Of a stretch of DNA of 64,000 nt, positions 51,774 to 61,858 are shown in pieces. The stretch is from NCBI GenBank assembly GCA_016703745.1, contig JADJBK010000006.1, positions 1,860,001 to 1,924,000 on the forward strand. The letters run 5' to 3'. The stretch comes from Nitrosomonas sp. GTDB lineage: Bacteria > Pseudomonadota > Gammaproteobacteria > Burkholderiales > Nitrosomonadaceae. How positions within the stretch are numbered: the first letter of the stretch is position 1; every line of letters begins with the position of its first letter. The position numbers were made by a program, and so were the translations under genes. Below the pieces are notes generated by a model. That model did no database searches. It saw only the letters and a program-made list of their open reading frames with translations, and had not been told where the DNA came from.

Positions 51774-53423
51774 ATGGCTGCAAAAGAAGTGAAATTCGGT
51801 GATAGCGCGCGTCATGCCATGGTTCATGGCGTCAATGTTCTGGCGGATGCGGTTAAAGTGACTTTAGGTCCTAAAGGGCGGAATGTTGTACTGGAACGTT
51901 CTTATGGCGCACCTACCATTACCAAGGACGGTGTATCGGTTGCCAAGGAAATCGAATTGAAAGACAAATTCGAAAATATGGGCGCACAAATGGTTAAGGA
52001 AGTGGCCAGCAAAACTTCAGATACCGCTGGTGATGGTACAACAACGGCTACTGTCCTGGCGCAGGCGATTGTCAAGGAAGGAATGCGCTATGTTGCTGCT
52101 GGCATCAACCCGATGGATCTGAAACGGGGGATTGATAAGGCGGTAACCGCAGCCGTTGCCGCACTAAAAACACAATCTAAACCCTGCACAACCAACAAAG
52201 AAATTGCCCAGGTCGGCAGTATTTCAGCCAACTCGGATACCGAAATTGGTGAAGCCATTGCCGCCGCCATGGACAAGGTTGGCAAGGAAGGCGTTATCAC
52301 GGTTGAAGATGGTTCAGGTCTGCAAAATGAACTCGATGTCGTTGAGGGAATGCAATTTGACCGTGGCTATCTCTCGCCCTATTTTGTCAGCAGCGCGGAC
52401 AAGCAGACTGCTTTGCTGGATGATCCTTTCGTATTGTTGCACGATAAAAAAGTATCGAATATCCGTGACTTGTTGCCCATTCTGGAACAAGTCGCCAAAG
52501 CTGGCAAACCTTTGCTGATTATAGCTGAGGATGTGGATGGCGAAGCACTGGCAACTTTGGTGGTGAATAATATTCGCGGCATACTTAAGACCTGTGCGGT
52601 TAAAGCGCCTGGATTTGGCGATCGTCGTAAAGCCATGCTGGAAGATATCGCCATCCTGACAGGTGGTACGGTTATTGCTGAAGAGGTAGGTTTATCACTT
52701 GAAAAAGTGAAGCTTGAAGATTTGGGTCGTGCCAAACGTATCGAAATCGGCAAGGAAAACACAACCATTATCGACGGCGCAGGTGACAGCAAGTCAATTG
52801 AGGCGCGCGTTGGACAGATTCGCGCACAGATTGAAGAAGCAAGTAGTGATTATGACCGGGAAAAACTTCAGGAACGCGTTGCCAAACTGGCTGGTGGCGT
52901 TGCGGTTATCAAGGTGGGCGCAGCAACCGAAATGGAAATGAAAGAGAAAAAAGCGCGTGTCGAAGACGCGCTGCACGCAACCCGCGCAGCAGTTGAAGAA
53001 GGCATTGTCGCTGGTGGTGGTGTTGCCTTGATTCGTGTAATCGACGCGGTCAGCAAGGTAAAAGGTGACAATCATGACCAGGATGCCGGTATCAAAATTG
53101 TGATACGCGCGGTAGAGGAACCCTTGCGTCAGATCGTAGCCAATTGCGGAGAAGAAGCATCCGTGGTTGTCAACAAGGTAAAGGATAATGTCGGCAATTT
53201 TGGCTACAATGCGGCAACGGGCGAATATGGTGACATGGTTGCCATGGGCGTGCTGGATCCGACCAAAGTAACCCGGTCGGCATTGCAAAATGCAGCCTCT
53301 GTGGCCGGATTGCTGTTGACTACCGACGCAATGGTTGCAGAGCTGCCCAAAGATGAAGCAGCCGGTGGTGGTATGGGTGGTGGCATGGGTGGTATGGGCG
53401 GCATGGGCGGTATGGATATGTAG
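51774..53423 (+). CDS. groEL: Chaperonin GroEL
   Basis: 549 residues, with the expected Gly/Met-rich C-terminal tail (GGMGGGMGGMGGMGGMDM). ATP-binding and hydrolysis motifs VTLGPKGRNVVLERSYGAP and GDGTTTATVLAQAIVKEGM, and the apical-domain segment FDRGYLSPYFV, are intact. It folds proteins in a GroES-capped cage. It follows groES by 45 bp, with AGGAGA before its start codon, and a strong hairpin terminator ends the operon. Confidence 0.98.
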   Translation: MAAKEVKFGDSARHAMVHGVNVLADAVKVTLGPKGRNVVLERSYGAPTITKDGVSVAKEIELKDKFENMGAQMVKEVASKTSDTAGDGTTTATVLAQAIVKEGMRYVAAGINPMDLKRGIDKAVTAAVAALKTQSKPCTTNKEIAQVGSISANSDTEIGEAIAAAMDKVGKEGVITVEDGSGLQNELDVVEGMQFDRGYLSPYFVSSADKQTALLDDPFVLLHDKKVSNIRDLLPILEQVAKAGKPLLIIAEDVDGEALATLVVNNIRGILKTCAVKAPGFGDRRKAMLEDIAILTGGTVIAEEVGLSLEKVKLEDLGRAKRIEIGKENTTIIDGAGDSKSIEARVGQIRAQIEEASSDYDREKLQERVAKLAGGVAVIKVGAATEMEMKEKKARVEDALHATRAAVEEGIVAGGGVALIRVIDAVSKVKGDNHDQDAGIKIVIRAVEEPLRQIVANCGEEASVVVNKVKDNVGNFGYNAATGEYGDMVAMGVLDPTKVTRSALQNAASVAGLLLTTDAMVAELPKDEAAGGGMGGGMGGMGGMGGMDM

Positions 53424-53445
53424 TTTGTTCCTCGGAACAAAATCT

Positions 53446-53500
53446 AAACCATCCTCGGCCAGCGGCTACAATTGCCGGTCGAGGATGGTTTTCTAATTTT
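53446..53500 (+). terminator. Rho-independent terminator of groESL
   Basis: A 12-bp perfect stem (AAACCATCCTCG at 53446-53457 and CGAGGATGGTTT at 53480-53491) with a GC-containing loop, followed by TCTAATTTT. It sits between groEL and the next gene. Confidence 0.88.
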
Positions 53501-54322
53501 ATGACCACGAATACTCTTCAGTTGGAAAATGTGAATAATTACCAGTGCCATCCGGATTTGCTCGAAAACCGAGTGATTCTGGTAACCGGCGCAGGCCAGG
53601 GGTTGGGTCGTGCGGCGGCCGTTGCCTATGCAAAACATGGGGCAACGGTCATTCTGCATGGACGAAAAGTTGAAAAGCTGGAAAGTGCCTTTGATGAAAT
53701 TGAGGCGATCGGCAGAGCATCCGCAATTATTTTAACTTTTGATCTGGCAGAAATAACCGATGAGAGCGCAGTCGCAGTGGCTGATGCAGTTGCGTCACAA
53801 TTCGGTCGCCTTGATGGAATACTGCATAATGCTGCCTGGACATATGGTGCGATACCTTTGGCACAGCATAAATTTGAACAATGGCAAGCCTTGATGCAGA
53901 TTAATTTACTGGCGCCTGCGGCGTTGACCCGTGCCTGCCTGCCATTGCTTTTGGATGCTCCTGATGCCAGTGTGATCATGACCGGTGAAACCCACGGACA
54001 CTTGCCCAAAGCCTATTGGGGCGGGTTTGCAGTAGCGAAAGCGGGGGTGGAGGCTTTAGTTAAAATTCAGTCAGGAGAGTGGGAGCTTTATCCTAATCTG
54101 CGCATTAATGCGTTGATTCCGGGTCCTGTAAATTCGCCGCAACGCATTAAAACGCATCCGGGAAGTGATAATCGCAAACTGCCTCATCCAGTGGATCTGA
54201 TGCAGGCGTATCTTTTTCTGATGGGTGCAGATAGCGCCAAAACAAGCGGTAAAACGTTTATTTGTCAGGAAATGACAACGATTGATGCGCAGGAAAGCAG
54301 CTACGAGAAGAAGAAGGTATAA
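53501..54322 (+). CDS. Short-chain dehydrogenase family protein (YciK-like) with altered active site
   Basis: 273 residues, cytoplasmic Rossmann-fold SDR. The nucleotide-binding motif is normal (ILVTGAGQGLGRAAAVAYAK, GxxxGxG type), as is LHNAAWTYGAIPL (the NNAG-like motif). In the YxxxK position, however, the sequence reads YWGGFAVAK, so Phe176 replaces the catalytic Tyr while Lys180 is kept, and the segment that should carry the catalytic Ser reads MTGETHG. A Tyr lies four residues upstream (Tyr172) and could conceivably act. It starts right after the groESL terminator, and its own ATG has no strong ribosome-binding site. Function unknown. Confidence 0.82.
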   Translation: MTTNTLQLENVNNYQCHPDLLENRVILVTGAGQGLGRAAAVAYAKHGATVILHGRKVEKLESAFDEIEAIGRASAIILTFDLAEITDESAVAVADAVASQFGRLDGILHNAAWTYGAIPLAQHKFEQWQALMQINLLAPAALTRACLPLLLDAPDASVIMTGETHGHLPKAYWGGFAVAKAGVEALVKIQSGEWELYPNLRINALIPGPVNSPQRIKTHPGSDNRKLPHPVDLMQAYLFLMGADSAKTSGKTFICQEMTTIDAQESSYEKKKV

Positions 54323-54395
54323 TCGGGAAGCAGTAACGAGGCGATGCCGCAACTTATATTGGTCCCGATTTATCGATTGCTTGAGAAGAAGGCGC

Positions 54396-54480
<85 letters not shown>

Positions 54481-54553
54481 AAAATGTTGCAGTGTGCCTA
54501 ACACAGTTTTCATGCTGATTAAATTTACATCTAAAACCTGTCAGGAATCTTAA

Positions 54554-55858
54554 ATGTCAACACAAGTGGAATCCACTAATCCGCTGGAACGTAGTTTTGA
54601 GTTCTCTGTTCCTCGCCAAAAAATTGAAGCCGAGGTGGAAAATCGGCTCAAACGTCTTGCCCCCAAGATTAAACTACAGGGTTTTCGCCCGGGAAAAGTT
54701 CCACTTAAGGTGATAACGCAGCAACATGGAATGCAGCTGCATCAGGAAGTGCTCAGTGAGTTTTTGCAGAAAGAATTTACCGCCCTTATCTCAAAAGAAC
54801 AGTTCCGAGTGGCGGGTCAACCGCATTTTACTGCCAAAAATCAGGAAAATGATGGGGATGATTACACATTTGATGTCACTTTTGAAATTTATCCGGATTT
54901 TGAGCTGATTGATTTCAGTGGCATTGCGGTCAAGAAACCAGTTTTGACAATTGATGATGCTGCAATTCATAAAACATTGGAAGTTCTACGTAAACAACAG
55001 GTAACCTTTGAGACAGTTGATCGAGCAGCGCAAATGGGTGATCGCGTTAATATAGATTACAACGGCCAGCTGGAGGGTAAGGATTTTGCGGGAGGACAGG
55101 CGAGCGACTATAGTTTTATCCTGGGAGAAGGACATTTATTAAAGGATTTTGAGAATGCGGTAATCGGGTTGCGTGCAGGTGAAGAAAAAAGCTTTGACTT
55201 GGTTTTTCCAGAAAATTACCCCGGCAAAGAAGTGGCGGGGAAAAAAGTAACTTTTATGGTCAAGCTAAACCAAGTCAGCGCCCCCGTATTGCCGGAAATA
55301 GATAGTGAATTCGCCAAGTTGCTGGGAGTTGCGGATGGCGATCTCAATAAAATGAGAGAAGAAATCAAGGCAAATCTTCATCGAGAAGTGTTACAACGAA
55401 CCCGTGCCAGACTCAAAGACCAGATCATGCAGGCGTTGCTGGACAAGATTGCCCTGACAGCGCCGCAAGCCTTAATTCAGCGGGAAGTGGATAGCTTGAT
55501 TGAGGAATTCCATAAAGGGCAGTCTGCAAGGGGGGGGCGTGGCCAGCAGACCGACTTTCCCAGGGAGATGTTTGTGGAAAAAGCAGAGCGGCGTGTCAAA
55601 CTGGGGCTGATTATTGCCAAGCTAATAGATACGCACAAATTAAGTGTTAAGCCGGAGCAGGTAAAGCAATATATCGAGACGCTTGCCCAAAGCTATGAAA
55701 ATCCAGAACAGGTCATAGCGTGGCATTATGCTTCACCTGACAGAGTCAAAAATTTTGAACCGATAGTCCTGGAAGACAACGTTGTTTCGTGGATTTTGGA
55801 AACAGCTCAGGTAATTGAGGAAACGGCTACATTTGAAGAGCTTATGGAGCGTACATGA
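54554..55858 (+). CDS. tig: Trigger factor
   Basis: 434 residues, normal size. N-terminal ribosome-binding domain with FRPGKVPLKVITQQHG (the FRxGxxP signature), a central FKBP-type peptidyl-prolyl isomerase domain (about 150-245, with GDRVNIDYNGQLEGKDFAGG and FPENYPGKEVAGKKVTF), and a helical C-terminal chaperone arm. It folds nascent chains at the ribosome exit. First gene of the tig-clpP-clpX-lon run. Confidence 0.96.
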   Translation: MSTQVESTNPLERSFEFSVPRQKIEAEVENRLKRLAPKIKLQGFRPGKVPLKVITQQHGMQLHQEVLSEFLQKEFTALISKEQFRVAGQPHFTAKNQENDGDDYTFDVTFEIYPDFELIDFSGIAVKKPVLTIDDAAIHKTLEVLRKQQVTFETVDRAAQMGDRVNIDYNGQLEGKDFAGGQASDYSFILGEGHLLKDFENAVIGLRAGEEKSFDLVFPENYPGKEVAGKKVTFMVKLNQVSAPVLPEIDSEFAKLLGVADGDLNKMREEIKANLHREVLQRTRARLKDQIMQALLDKIALTAPQALIQREVDSLIEEFHKGQSARGGRGQQTDFPREMFVEKAERRVKLGLIIAKLIDTHKLSVKPEQVKQYIETLAQSYENPEQVIAWHYASPDRVKNFEPIVLEDNVVSWILETAQVIEETATFEELMERT

Positions 55859-55889
55859 AAATTAAGTTTTGGCTTACTGGGAGAAAGTG

Positions 55890-56507
55890 TTGAATACCAC
55901 TGGTTTGGGCCTGATCCCAATGGTGATTGAAACCAGCGGGAGGGGTGAGCGTGCTTACGATATTTACTCTCGATTACTGAGAGAGAGAATTATTTTTCTG
56001 GTTGGACCTGTTACGGAAGAATCCGCTAATCTGGTTGTGGCGCAACTTTTGTTTCTTGAGTCGGAAAGTGCCGAGAAAGATATTTTCTTGTATATTAATT
56101 CTCCTGGTGGATTGGTAACGGCGGGTCTTGCGGTCTATGACACGATGCAGTTTATTAAGCCAGATGTCAGTACGCTGTGCATTGGTCAGGCAGCAAGCAT
56201 GGGCGCTTTGTTACTTACTGCTGGTGCAAAAGGCAAGCGCTTTTGTCTCTCCAATTCACGTGTCATGATTCATCAGCCAATGGGTGGATTTCAGGGGCAG
56301 GCATCTGATATTGAGATTCATGCCAAAGAAATTTTGTCTTTGAAAGCCAAGTTAAACCAAATTATGTCCCATCATACGGGTCAAACGGTTAAAGCCGTTG
56401 AAAAGGATACGGATCGCGATAATTTTCTCAGTGCAGAAGCGGCGTTGAAATATGGGTTGATAGATGCCATTCTGACAAATAGGGAAGCACTGACAAGTCA
56501 GGCATGA
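55890..56507 (+). CDS. clpP: ATP-dependent Clp protease proteolytic subunit ClpP
   Basis: 205 residues from the TTG at 55890, chosen because GGGAG lies 6 bp upstream; no ATG exists before 55920. The alternative ATG at 55920 would remove the first conserved residues, and the far upstream TTG at 55869 is less well placed. Serine protease core: IGQAASMGALLLTAG (catalytic Ser), SNSRVMIHQPMGGFQG (catalytic His) and the Asp in DTDRDNFLSAEAA. It forms the double-ring protease that ClpX feeds. 31 bp after tig. Confidence 0.95.
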   Translation: MNTTGLGLIPMVIETSGRGERAYDIYSRLLRERIIFLVGPVTEESANLVVAQLLFLESESAEKDIFLYINSPGGLVTAGLAVYDTMQFIKPDVSTLCIGQAASMGALLLTAGAKGKRFCLSNSRVMIHQPMGGFQGQASDIEIHAKEILSLKAKLNQIMSHHTGQTVKAVEKDTDRDNFLSAEAALKYGLIDAILTNREALTSQA

Positions 56508-56550
56508 CGTGATTACGGGGATGGTATATTTGACGAGAGCGGGGTAAAAA

Positions 56551-57840
56551 ATGTCCGGAAAAACGGGTGATGAAAAAATACTATATTGTTCTTTTTGCGG
56601 AAAAAGTCAGCGCGAAGTCAGAAAGCTGATCGCCGGCCCTTCTGTCTTTATTTGTGATGAGTGTATTGATCTTTGCAATGACATTATTCGTGAAGAGATG
56701 CAGGCTAGCGAGACCGCCAATAAACTTGCCAAACCGAGCTTACCTACTCCGCGTGAAATTTATCAAACACTAGATCAGTATGTGATTGGCCAGGAAGCAG
56801 CAAAAAAAACACTTTCAGTCGCTGTTTATAATCACTACAAACGCTTGCGCACGCTCTCCAAATCACACGACAGTGATGAAATTGAGCTTGCTAAAAGCAA
56901 TATTCTGTTAATTGGTCCAACGGGATCGGGAAAAACCTTGCTGGCACAGACACTGGCTCGATTACTGGATGTGCCATTCGTTATAGCGGATGCAACTACG
57001 CTGACCGAGGCGGGCTATGTTGGTGAAGATGTTGAGAATATCATTCAAAAGCTGTTGCAAAAGTGTAATCACGATGTTGAAAAAGCCCAGCGTGGGATCG
57101 TCTATATTGATGAAATCGATAAGATTTCACGAAAATCAGATAATCCCTCCATCACACGTGATGTTTCCGGAGAAGGCGTTCAGCAGGCGTTACTTAAGTT
57201 AATTGAGGGTACAACTGCCTTGGTGCCTCCACAAGGAGGACGTAAACATCCCAATCAGGAATTTGTTCAAATTGACACTACTAATATTCTGTTTATTTGT
57301 GGCGGAGCATTTGATGGAATTGAAAAGATTATACAAAGGCGTTCGGACAAGGGTGGAATTGGTTTTAGGGCAAATATAAGCCAGCAGGATGATCGAAAGG
57401 TACTTAGTACCGTTTTAAAGGGCATTGAGCCGGAAGATCTAATCAAGTTTGGATTAATTCCTGAATTTGTTGGGCGGCTGCCAGTAATCGCCACCCTGAG
57501 TGAGTTGGACGAACCAGCGTTAATTCAGATTCTGGTTGAACCCAAGAATGCATTGGTTAAGCAGTATTGCAAGTTATTTGATATGGAAGGCGGAGTGGTG
57601 CTGGAGTTTCGTGAGCAGGCCTTGACGGCAATCGCCAAGAAAGCATTGGCACGTAAAGCTGGTGCGCGAGGTTTGCGTTCTATCTTGGAGGAGGTTTTGC
57701 TGGACATTATGTACGATTTGCCTTCCATAAAGAACGTGGCAAAGGTCGTAATAGACAGTAACTCAGTAAATGATGATATACAACCCATCATAATTTATGC
57801 CGAGAACGCAAAAGTAGCGAGAAGCTCGAAGCAGGCGTAG
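56551..57840 (+). CDS. clpX: Clp unfoldase subunit ClpX
   Basis: 429 residues. N-terminal zinc finger: Cys pairs in LYCSFCGKSQ and VFICDECIDLCND. AAA+ core with Walker A LIGPTGSGKTLLAQTLAR, Walker B VYIDEID, pore loop YVGEDV and the RKH-like region, plus the IGF-type ClpP-docking loop near GGIGFRANIS. C-terminal small domain begins around EFVGRLPVIATLSEL. It unfolds tagged substrates for ClpP. Follows clpP by 43 bp. Confidence 0.97.
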   Translation: MSGKTGDEKILYCSFCGKSQREVRKLIAGPSVFICDECIDLCNDIIREEMQASETANKLAKPSLPTPREIYQTLDQYVIGQEAAKKTLSVAVYNHYKRLRTLSKSHDSDEIELAKSNILLIGPTGSGKTLLAQTLARLLDVPFVIADATTLTEAGYVGEDVENIIQKLLQKCNHDVEKAQRGIVYIDEIDKISRKSDNPSITRDVSGEGVQQALLKLIEGTTALVPPQGGRKHPNQEFVQIDTTNILFICGGAFDGIEKIIQRRSDKGGIGFRANISQQDDRKVLSTVLKGIEPEDLIKFGLIPEFVGRLPVIATLSELDEPALIQILVEPKNALVKQYCKLFDMEGGVVLEFREQALTAIAKKALARKAGARGLRSILEEVLLDIMYDLPSIKNVAKVVIDSNSVNDDIQPIIIYAENAKVARSSKQA

Positions 57841-57951
57841 ATTCAAAAGCGGTAATATTGGTTGGGAATAGTCTTGTTTTTTGATAATCGGGTGCCATAA
57901 CTTTGCTTGGGTTGCATTGCATCTAGTCCTATTTCCTTTAAGGGTGAGAAA

Positions 57952-60375
57952 ATGACGGAAAATATTATTGATTTGGAGTTAAACGATCCTGATTTGCCGC
58001 TATTGCCATTACGCGACGTAGTTGTTTTTCCGCATATGGTCATTCCGTTGTTCGTGGGGCGGCCAAAGTCCATCAAAGCACTCGAAGCAGCTACCGAGAC
58101 CGGTAAAAATATTTTATTGGTTGCACAAAAATCTGCTGCAACGGATGATCCTGCAGCTAACGAGGTATATCAGGTTTGTACGGTCTCAAGTATCCTGCAA
58201 ATGCTTAAACTGCCTGATGGCACAGTGAAAGTTTTGGTGGAGGGGTCCTATCGCGCAAGGATCAAGGAATTTAGTGATGACGGTAATTTTTCTTCCGGTA
58301 AAGTAGAAAAAGTTCCAATGGATGACGCTGATGATCCAAAAACAGAAGCGTTGCGGCGTGCACTTTTTTCGCAGTTTGATCAGTACGTAAAGCTGAATAA
58401 AAAGATTCCTTCGGAAATTCTTTCTTCCTTGTCCGGAATAGATGAGGGAGGGCGCCTGGCTGACACCGTGGCAGCTTATTTGCCACTAAGACTGGAGCAG
58501 AAACAGGAGATCCTGGAAATTTTTGATACGCGGTTGCGTTTGGAGCGCCTGCTTGGTTTGCTGGAAGCAGAGTTGGACATTCTGCAGGTGGAGAAACGGA
58601 TTCGTGGCAGGGTGAAGCGGCAAATGGAAAAAAGTCAGCGTGACTATTATCTGAATGAGCAAGTCAAGGCTATTCAGAAAGAGCTGGGTGAGGGTGAGGA
58701 CGGCGCAGATCTCGAAGAGATGGAAAGAAAAATAAAGGGAGCTTCCTTGACCAAGGAGGCGTTGGCAAAGGCCGAATCTGAATTGAAAAAACTTCGCCTC
58801 ATGTCTCCGATGTCCGCAGAAGCAACAGTTGTCAGAAATTACATCGACACGCTGGTTTCACTGCCGTGGAAACAGAAATCCAAGATTTCTAAAGATTTAA
58901 AAATAGCAGAGGCAATATTAGACGAAGATCACTACGGTCTGGAAAAAGTCAAGGAGCGTATTGTCGAGTATCTGGCAGTGCAGCAGCGGGTTGCAAAATC
59001 AAAAGCCCCGATTCTGTGCCTGGTTGGGCCGCCTGGGGTGGGGAAAACTTCATTAGGACGTTCCATCGCACGAGCAACCAATCGTAAGTTTGTACGCATG
59101 TCATTGGGTGGGGTGCGCGATGAGGCTGAGATTCGAGGACATCGCCGTACCTATATTGGTTCTATGCCTGGTAAGATTTTGCAAAGTATGACAAAAGTCG
59201 CCGTCAAGAATCCACTATTTCTACTTGATGAAGTTGACAAAATGGGAATGGATTTTCGTGGTGATCCTGCTTCAGCCCTGCTGGAAGTGCTGGATCCAGA
59301 GCAAAACAATACATTTGTCGATCATTATATCGAAGTAGAATATGATTTATCCGATGTGATGTTTGTTGCAACGGCCAATACATTGAATATTCCTTCTGCA
59401 CTGCTCGATCGTATGGAAGTCATTCGCCTGTCAGGATATACCGAAGACGAGAAACTTAATATCGCTAAGCGTTACCTATTATCCAAGCAGATGAAAGGTC
59501 ACGGATTGGCTGAAGCTGATTTTGTGATTTCCGAGTCGGCTTTGCAGGATATCGTCCGCTATTACACGCGAGAGGCCGGGGTGCGTTCCATGGAAAGAGA
59601 AATTTCCAAAATTTGCCGTAAGGTGGTTAAAGCGCTGCTGAGTAAAGAAAGAAAGGGAAAAATTACGGTTAATTCCCGTAACCTTGATAAATATCTTGGT
59701 GTGCGACGTTATACCTATGGCATGGCTGAAGAGAAGAACCAGGTTGGCCAGGTGACGGGGTTGGCCTGGACGGAAGTGGGTGGCGAATTGCTTACTATTG
59801 AAGCAGTTGTTTTGCCGGGGAAAGGAAAAACCATCACAACGGGCAAATTGGGTGAAGTGATGCAGGAGTCGGTGCAAGCGGCCTTGTCAGTTGTGCGCAG
59901 TCGTTGCGCCTTATTGGGGATAGCAGAAGATTTTTATTTGAAGAATGACATTCATATACACTTGCCGGAAGGTGCGACACCAAAAGATGGTCCCAGTGCG
60001 GGTATCGGTATTTGTCTGGCAATGGTTTCAGCGTTAACTGGCATACCGGTTCGCGGATCAGTTGCTATGACTGGCGAAATTACGCTGAGGGGAGAAGTAT
60101 TGCCAATAGGCGGGCTTAAGGAAAAATTGCTTGCTGCTCATCGTGGAGGAATCAGCACGGTATTGATTCCCGTAGAAAATGTTAAGGATCTGAATGAGAT
60201 TCCAGCTAACATAAAAAGCAAGCTTGATATTAAGCCCGTGAAGTGGATAGATCAGGTGCTGGAACTCGCTCTTGAGCGTAAGCCGGAAGTGTTGCCACCC
60301 GAGGTGACCAGTCCGGTTTTGCCTGTAGCCGCCCCGGTAAAGAGAACCGGGCGATCATCCACCATTAAGCATTGA
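57952..60375 (+). CDS. lon: ATP-dependent Lon protease
   Basis: 807 residues from ATG 57952, preceded by AAGGGTGAG; an in-frame upstream extension to 57907 is not family-like. N-terminal substrate domain (LPLLPLRDVVVFPHMVIPL), AAA+ domain with Walker A GPPGVGKTSL and pore segment RMSLGGVRDEAEIRGH, and a C-terminal protease with catalytic Ser in TPKDGPSAGIGI and Lys in GGLKEKLLAAHRGG. It degrades misfolded and regulatory proteins. Followed by a strong terminator. Confidence 0.97.
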   Translation: MTENIIDLELNDPDLPLLPLRDVVVFPHMVIPLFVGRPKSIKALEAATETGKNILLVAQKSAATDDPAANEVYQVCTVSSILQMLKLPDGTVKVLVEGSYRARIKEFSDDGNFSSGKVEKVPMDDADDPKTEALRRALFSQFDQYVKLNKKIPSEILSSLSGIDEGGRLADTVAAYLPLRLEQKQEILEIFDTRLRLERLLGLLEAELDILQVEKRIRGRVKRQMEKSQRDYYLNEQVKAIQKELGEGEDGADLEEMERKIKGASLTKEALAKAESELKKLRLMSPMSAEATVVRNYIDTLVSLPWKQKSKISKDLKIAEAILDEDHYGLEKVKERIVEYLAVQQRVAKSKAPILCLVGPPGVGKTSLGRSIARATNRKFVRMSLGGVRDEAEIRGHRRTYIGSMPGKILQSMTKVAVKNPLFLLDEVDKMGMDFRGDPASALLEVLDPEQNNTFVDHYIEVEYDLSDVMFVATANTLNIPSALLDRMEVIRLSGYTEDEKLNIAKRYLLSKQMKGHGLAEADFVISESALQDIVRYYTREAGVRSMEREISKICRKVVKALLSKERKGKITVNSRNLDKYLGVRRYTYGMAEEKNQVGQVTGLAWTEVGGELLTIEAVVLPGKGKTITTGKLGEVMQESVQAALSVVRSRCALLGIAEDFYLKNDIHIHLPEGATPKDGPSAGIGICLAMVSALTGIPVRGSVAMTGEITLRGEVLPIGGLKEKLLAAHRGGISTVLIPVENVKDLNEIPANIKSKLDIKPVKWIDQVLELALERKPEVLPPEVTSPVLPVAAPVKRTGRSSTIKH

Positions 60376-60438
60376 TCGGCGAATAGTAAAATTATTGCCT
60401 GCTTGGTAGAATCGTACTGCTCGGCTGATGACAAAATA

Positions 60439-60480
60439 AGCCACTTACTGATCGTTAGTTAGTAAGTGGCTAAATTTTTT
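60439..60480 (+). terminator. Rho-independent terminator after lon
   Basis: An 11-bp perfect stem (AGCCACTTACT / AGTAAGTGGCT) with an 11-nt loop, followed by AAATTTTTT. It separates lon from the aminotransferase gene. Confidence 0.88.
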
Positions 60481-60490
60481 AACTAATAAT

Positions 60491-61726
60491 ATGACAGGAT
60501 TATTAATGACTACTGATAGCTACCGTCCAGAAAAAAATATTTCCACATTCTATCCTCCACAGCGTACTCTAATGGGGCCTGGTCCTTCCGATACGCATCC
60601 GCGAGTTCTGACTGCATTGGCACGACCTACGCTTGGTCATCTTGACCCTGTTTTTACCGAGATGATGGAAGAATTGAAAGGCTTGCTTCGATATGCTTTT
60701 CAGACTTCCAACTTGCTGACTTTCCCGGTATCAGGCCCTGGTTCAGTTGGTATGGAAATGTGCTTTGTTAACATGATTGTTCCGGGTGACAAAGTAATAG
60801 TCTGTCGAAACGGAGTTTTTGGTGGGCGAATGATAGAAAATGTTGAGCGTAGCGGCGGAACCGCACTGATCATAGACGACAAATGGGGCGAACCGGTTGA
60901 TCCACAAAAAGTGGAGGATTGTCTCAAGAAAAACCCGGATGTCAAGATTCTGGCGTTTGTCCATGCGGAAACCTCTACTGGTGTGCAGTCAGATGCCAAA
61001 ACGCTGGGAGAGCTTGCTAAAAAATATGGTTGCTACACGATTATGGATACGGTGACTTCGCTCGGTGGAACCCCTATTTACATGGATGAATGGGGAATAG
61101 ATGCCATTTACTCTGGTAGCCAGAAATGCTTGTCCTGCCCACCAGGATTATCACCAGTCAGTTTTTCGGAGCGTGTGGCTGACTTGGTTAAGAAACGCAC
61201 TGAAAAAGTGCATAGTTGGTTTATGGATATCAATCTGCTGCTGGGTTACTGGGGTGCTTCCCGTACTTATCATCACACGGCACCAACCAATTCACTTTAT
61301 GGGCTTCATGAGGCTCTGGTTATGCTGCAAGAAGAAGGACTTGAGCATTCCTGGGCGCGGCATCAGCATAATCATGAAGCTCTAAAAGCTGGTTTGAAAA
61401 CAATGGGTATTGAATATGTCGTTGCTGAACCCTATCGCTTGCCGCAATTAAATTCAGTGTATATACCATCTGGCGTAGATGACAAGGAGGTTCGTCGCCG
61501 CTTGCTGGCCAATTATGATCTCGAGATCGGTGCTGGTCTGGGCGATTTTGCCGGTAAAATTTGGCGCTTTGGTTTGATGGGTAACTCCAGTCGGGTTGAA
61601 AAGATACTATTTTGTCTCGATGCACTTGAGAGTACGTTAGCAGATATGGGTGGCATCAAGGTAGAGAAGGGAGCCGCTGCAAGCGCCGCACACTTGTATT
61701 ATGCCGCTAATCCGATGTCAGTGTAG
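60491..61726 (+). CDS. Class V aminotransferase (alanine/serine-glyoxylate type)
   Basis: 411 residues, PLP fold type I class V. N-terminal block QRTLMGPGPSDTHPRVL, TFPVSGPGSVGMEMCFVN, cofactor Asp in TIMDTVTSLGGTP, and the Schiff-base Lys in YSGSQKCLSCPPGLS. This matches serine-glyoxylate or alanine-glyoxylate aminotransferases that link serine, glycine and glyoxylate metabolism. Which donor is used cannot be told. Two in-frame ATGs (60491, 60506) are possible starts; I keep the first. Its own hairpin terminator follows. Confidence 0.9.
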   Translation: MTGLLMTTDSYRPEKNISTFYPPQRTLMGPGPSDTHPRVLTALARPTLGHLDPVFTEMMEELKGLLRYAFQTSNLLTFPVSGPGSVGMEMCFVNMIVPGDKVIVCRNGVFGGRMIENVERSGGTALIIDDKWGEPVDPQKVEDCLKKNPDVKILAFVHAETSTGVQSDAKTLGELAKKYGCYTIMDTVTSLGGTPIYMDEWGIDAIYSGSQKCLSCPPGLSPVSFSERVADLVKKRTEKVHSWFMDINLLLGYWGASRTYHHTAPTNSLYGLHEALVMLQEEGLEHSWARHQHNHEALKAGLKTMGIEYVVAEPYRLPQLNSVYIPSGVDDKEVRRRLLANYDLEIGAGLGDFAGKIWRFGLMGNSSRVEKILFCLDALESTLADMGGIKVEKGAAASAAHLYYAANPMSV

Positions 61727-61761
61727 TCGATCAAACATTCGTTAACTAGTTTGGCATAACC

Positions 61762-61808
61762 GGTCAGTAAATTTTTCTTGATTTATTAAATTTACTGGCC
61801 AGTTTGTT
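61762..61808 (+). terminator. Terminator after the aminotransferase gene
   Basis: GGTCAGTAAATTT at 61762-61774 pairs with AAATTTACTGGCC at 61788-61800 (one G-T-type pair), followed by AGTTTGTTAT. It lies 35 bp after the stop. Confidence 0.7.
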
Positions 61809-61858
61809 ATTAGGCCAATAAATATCACTGTCTGGAATTCAAATTGAAACGCATCGTA

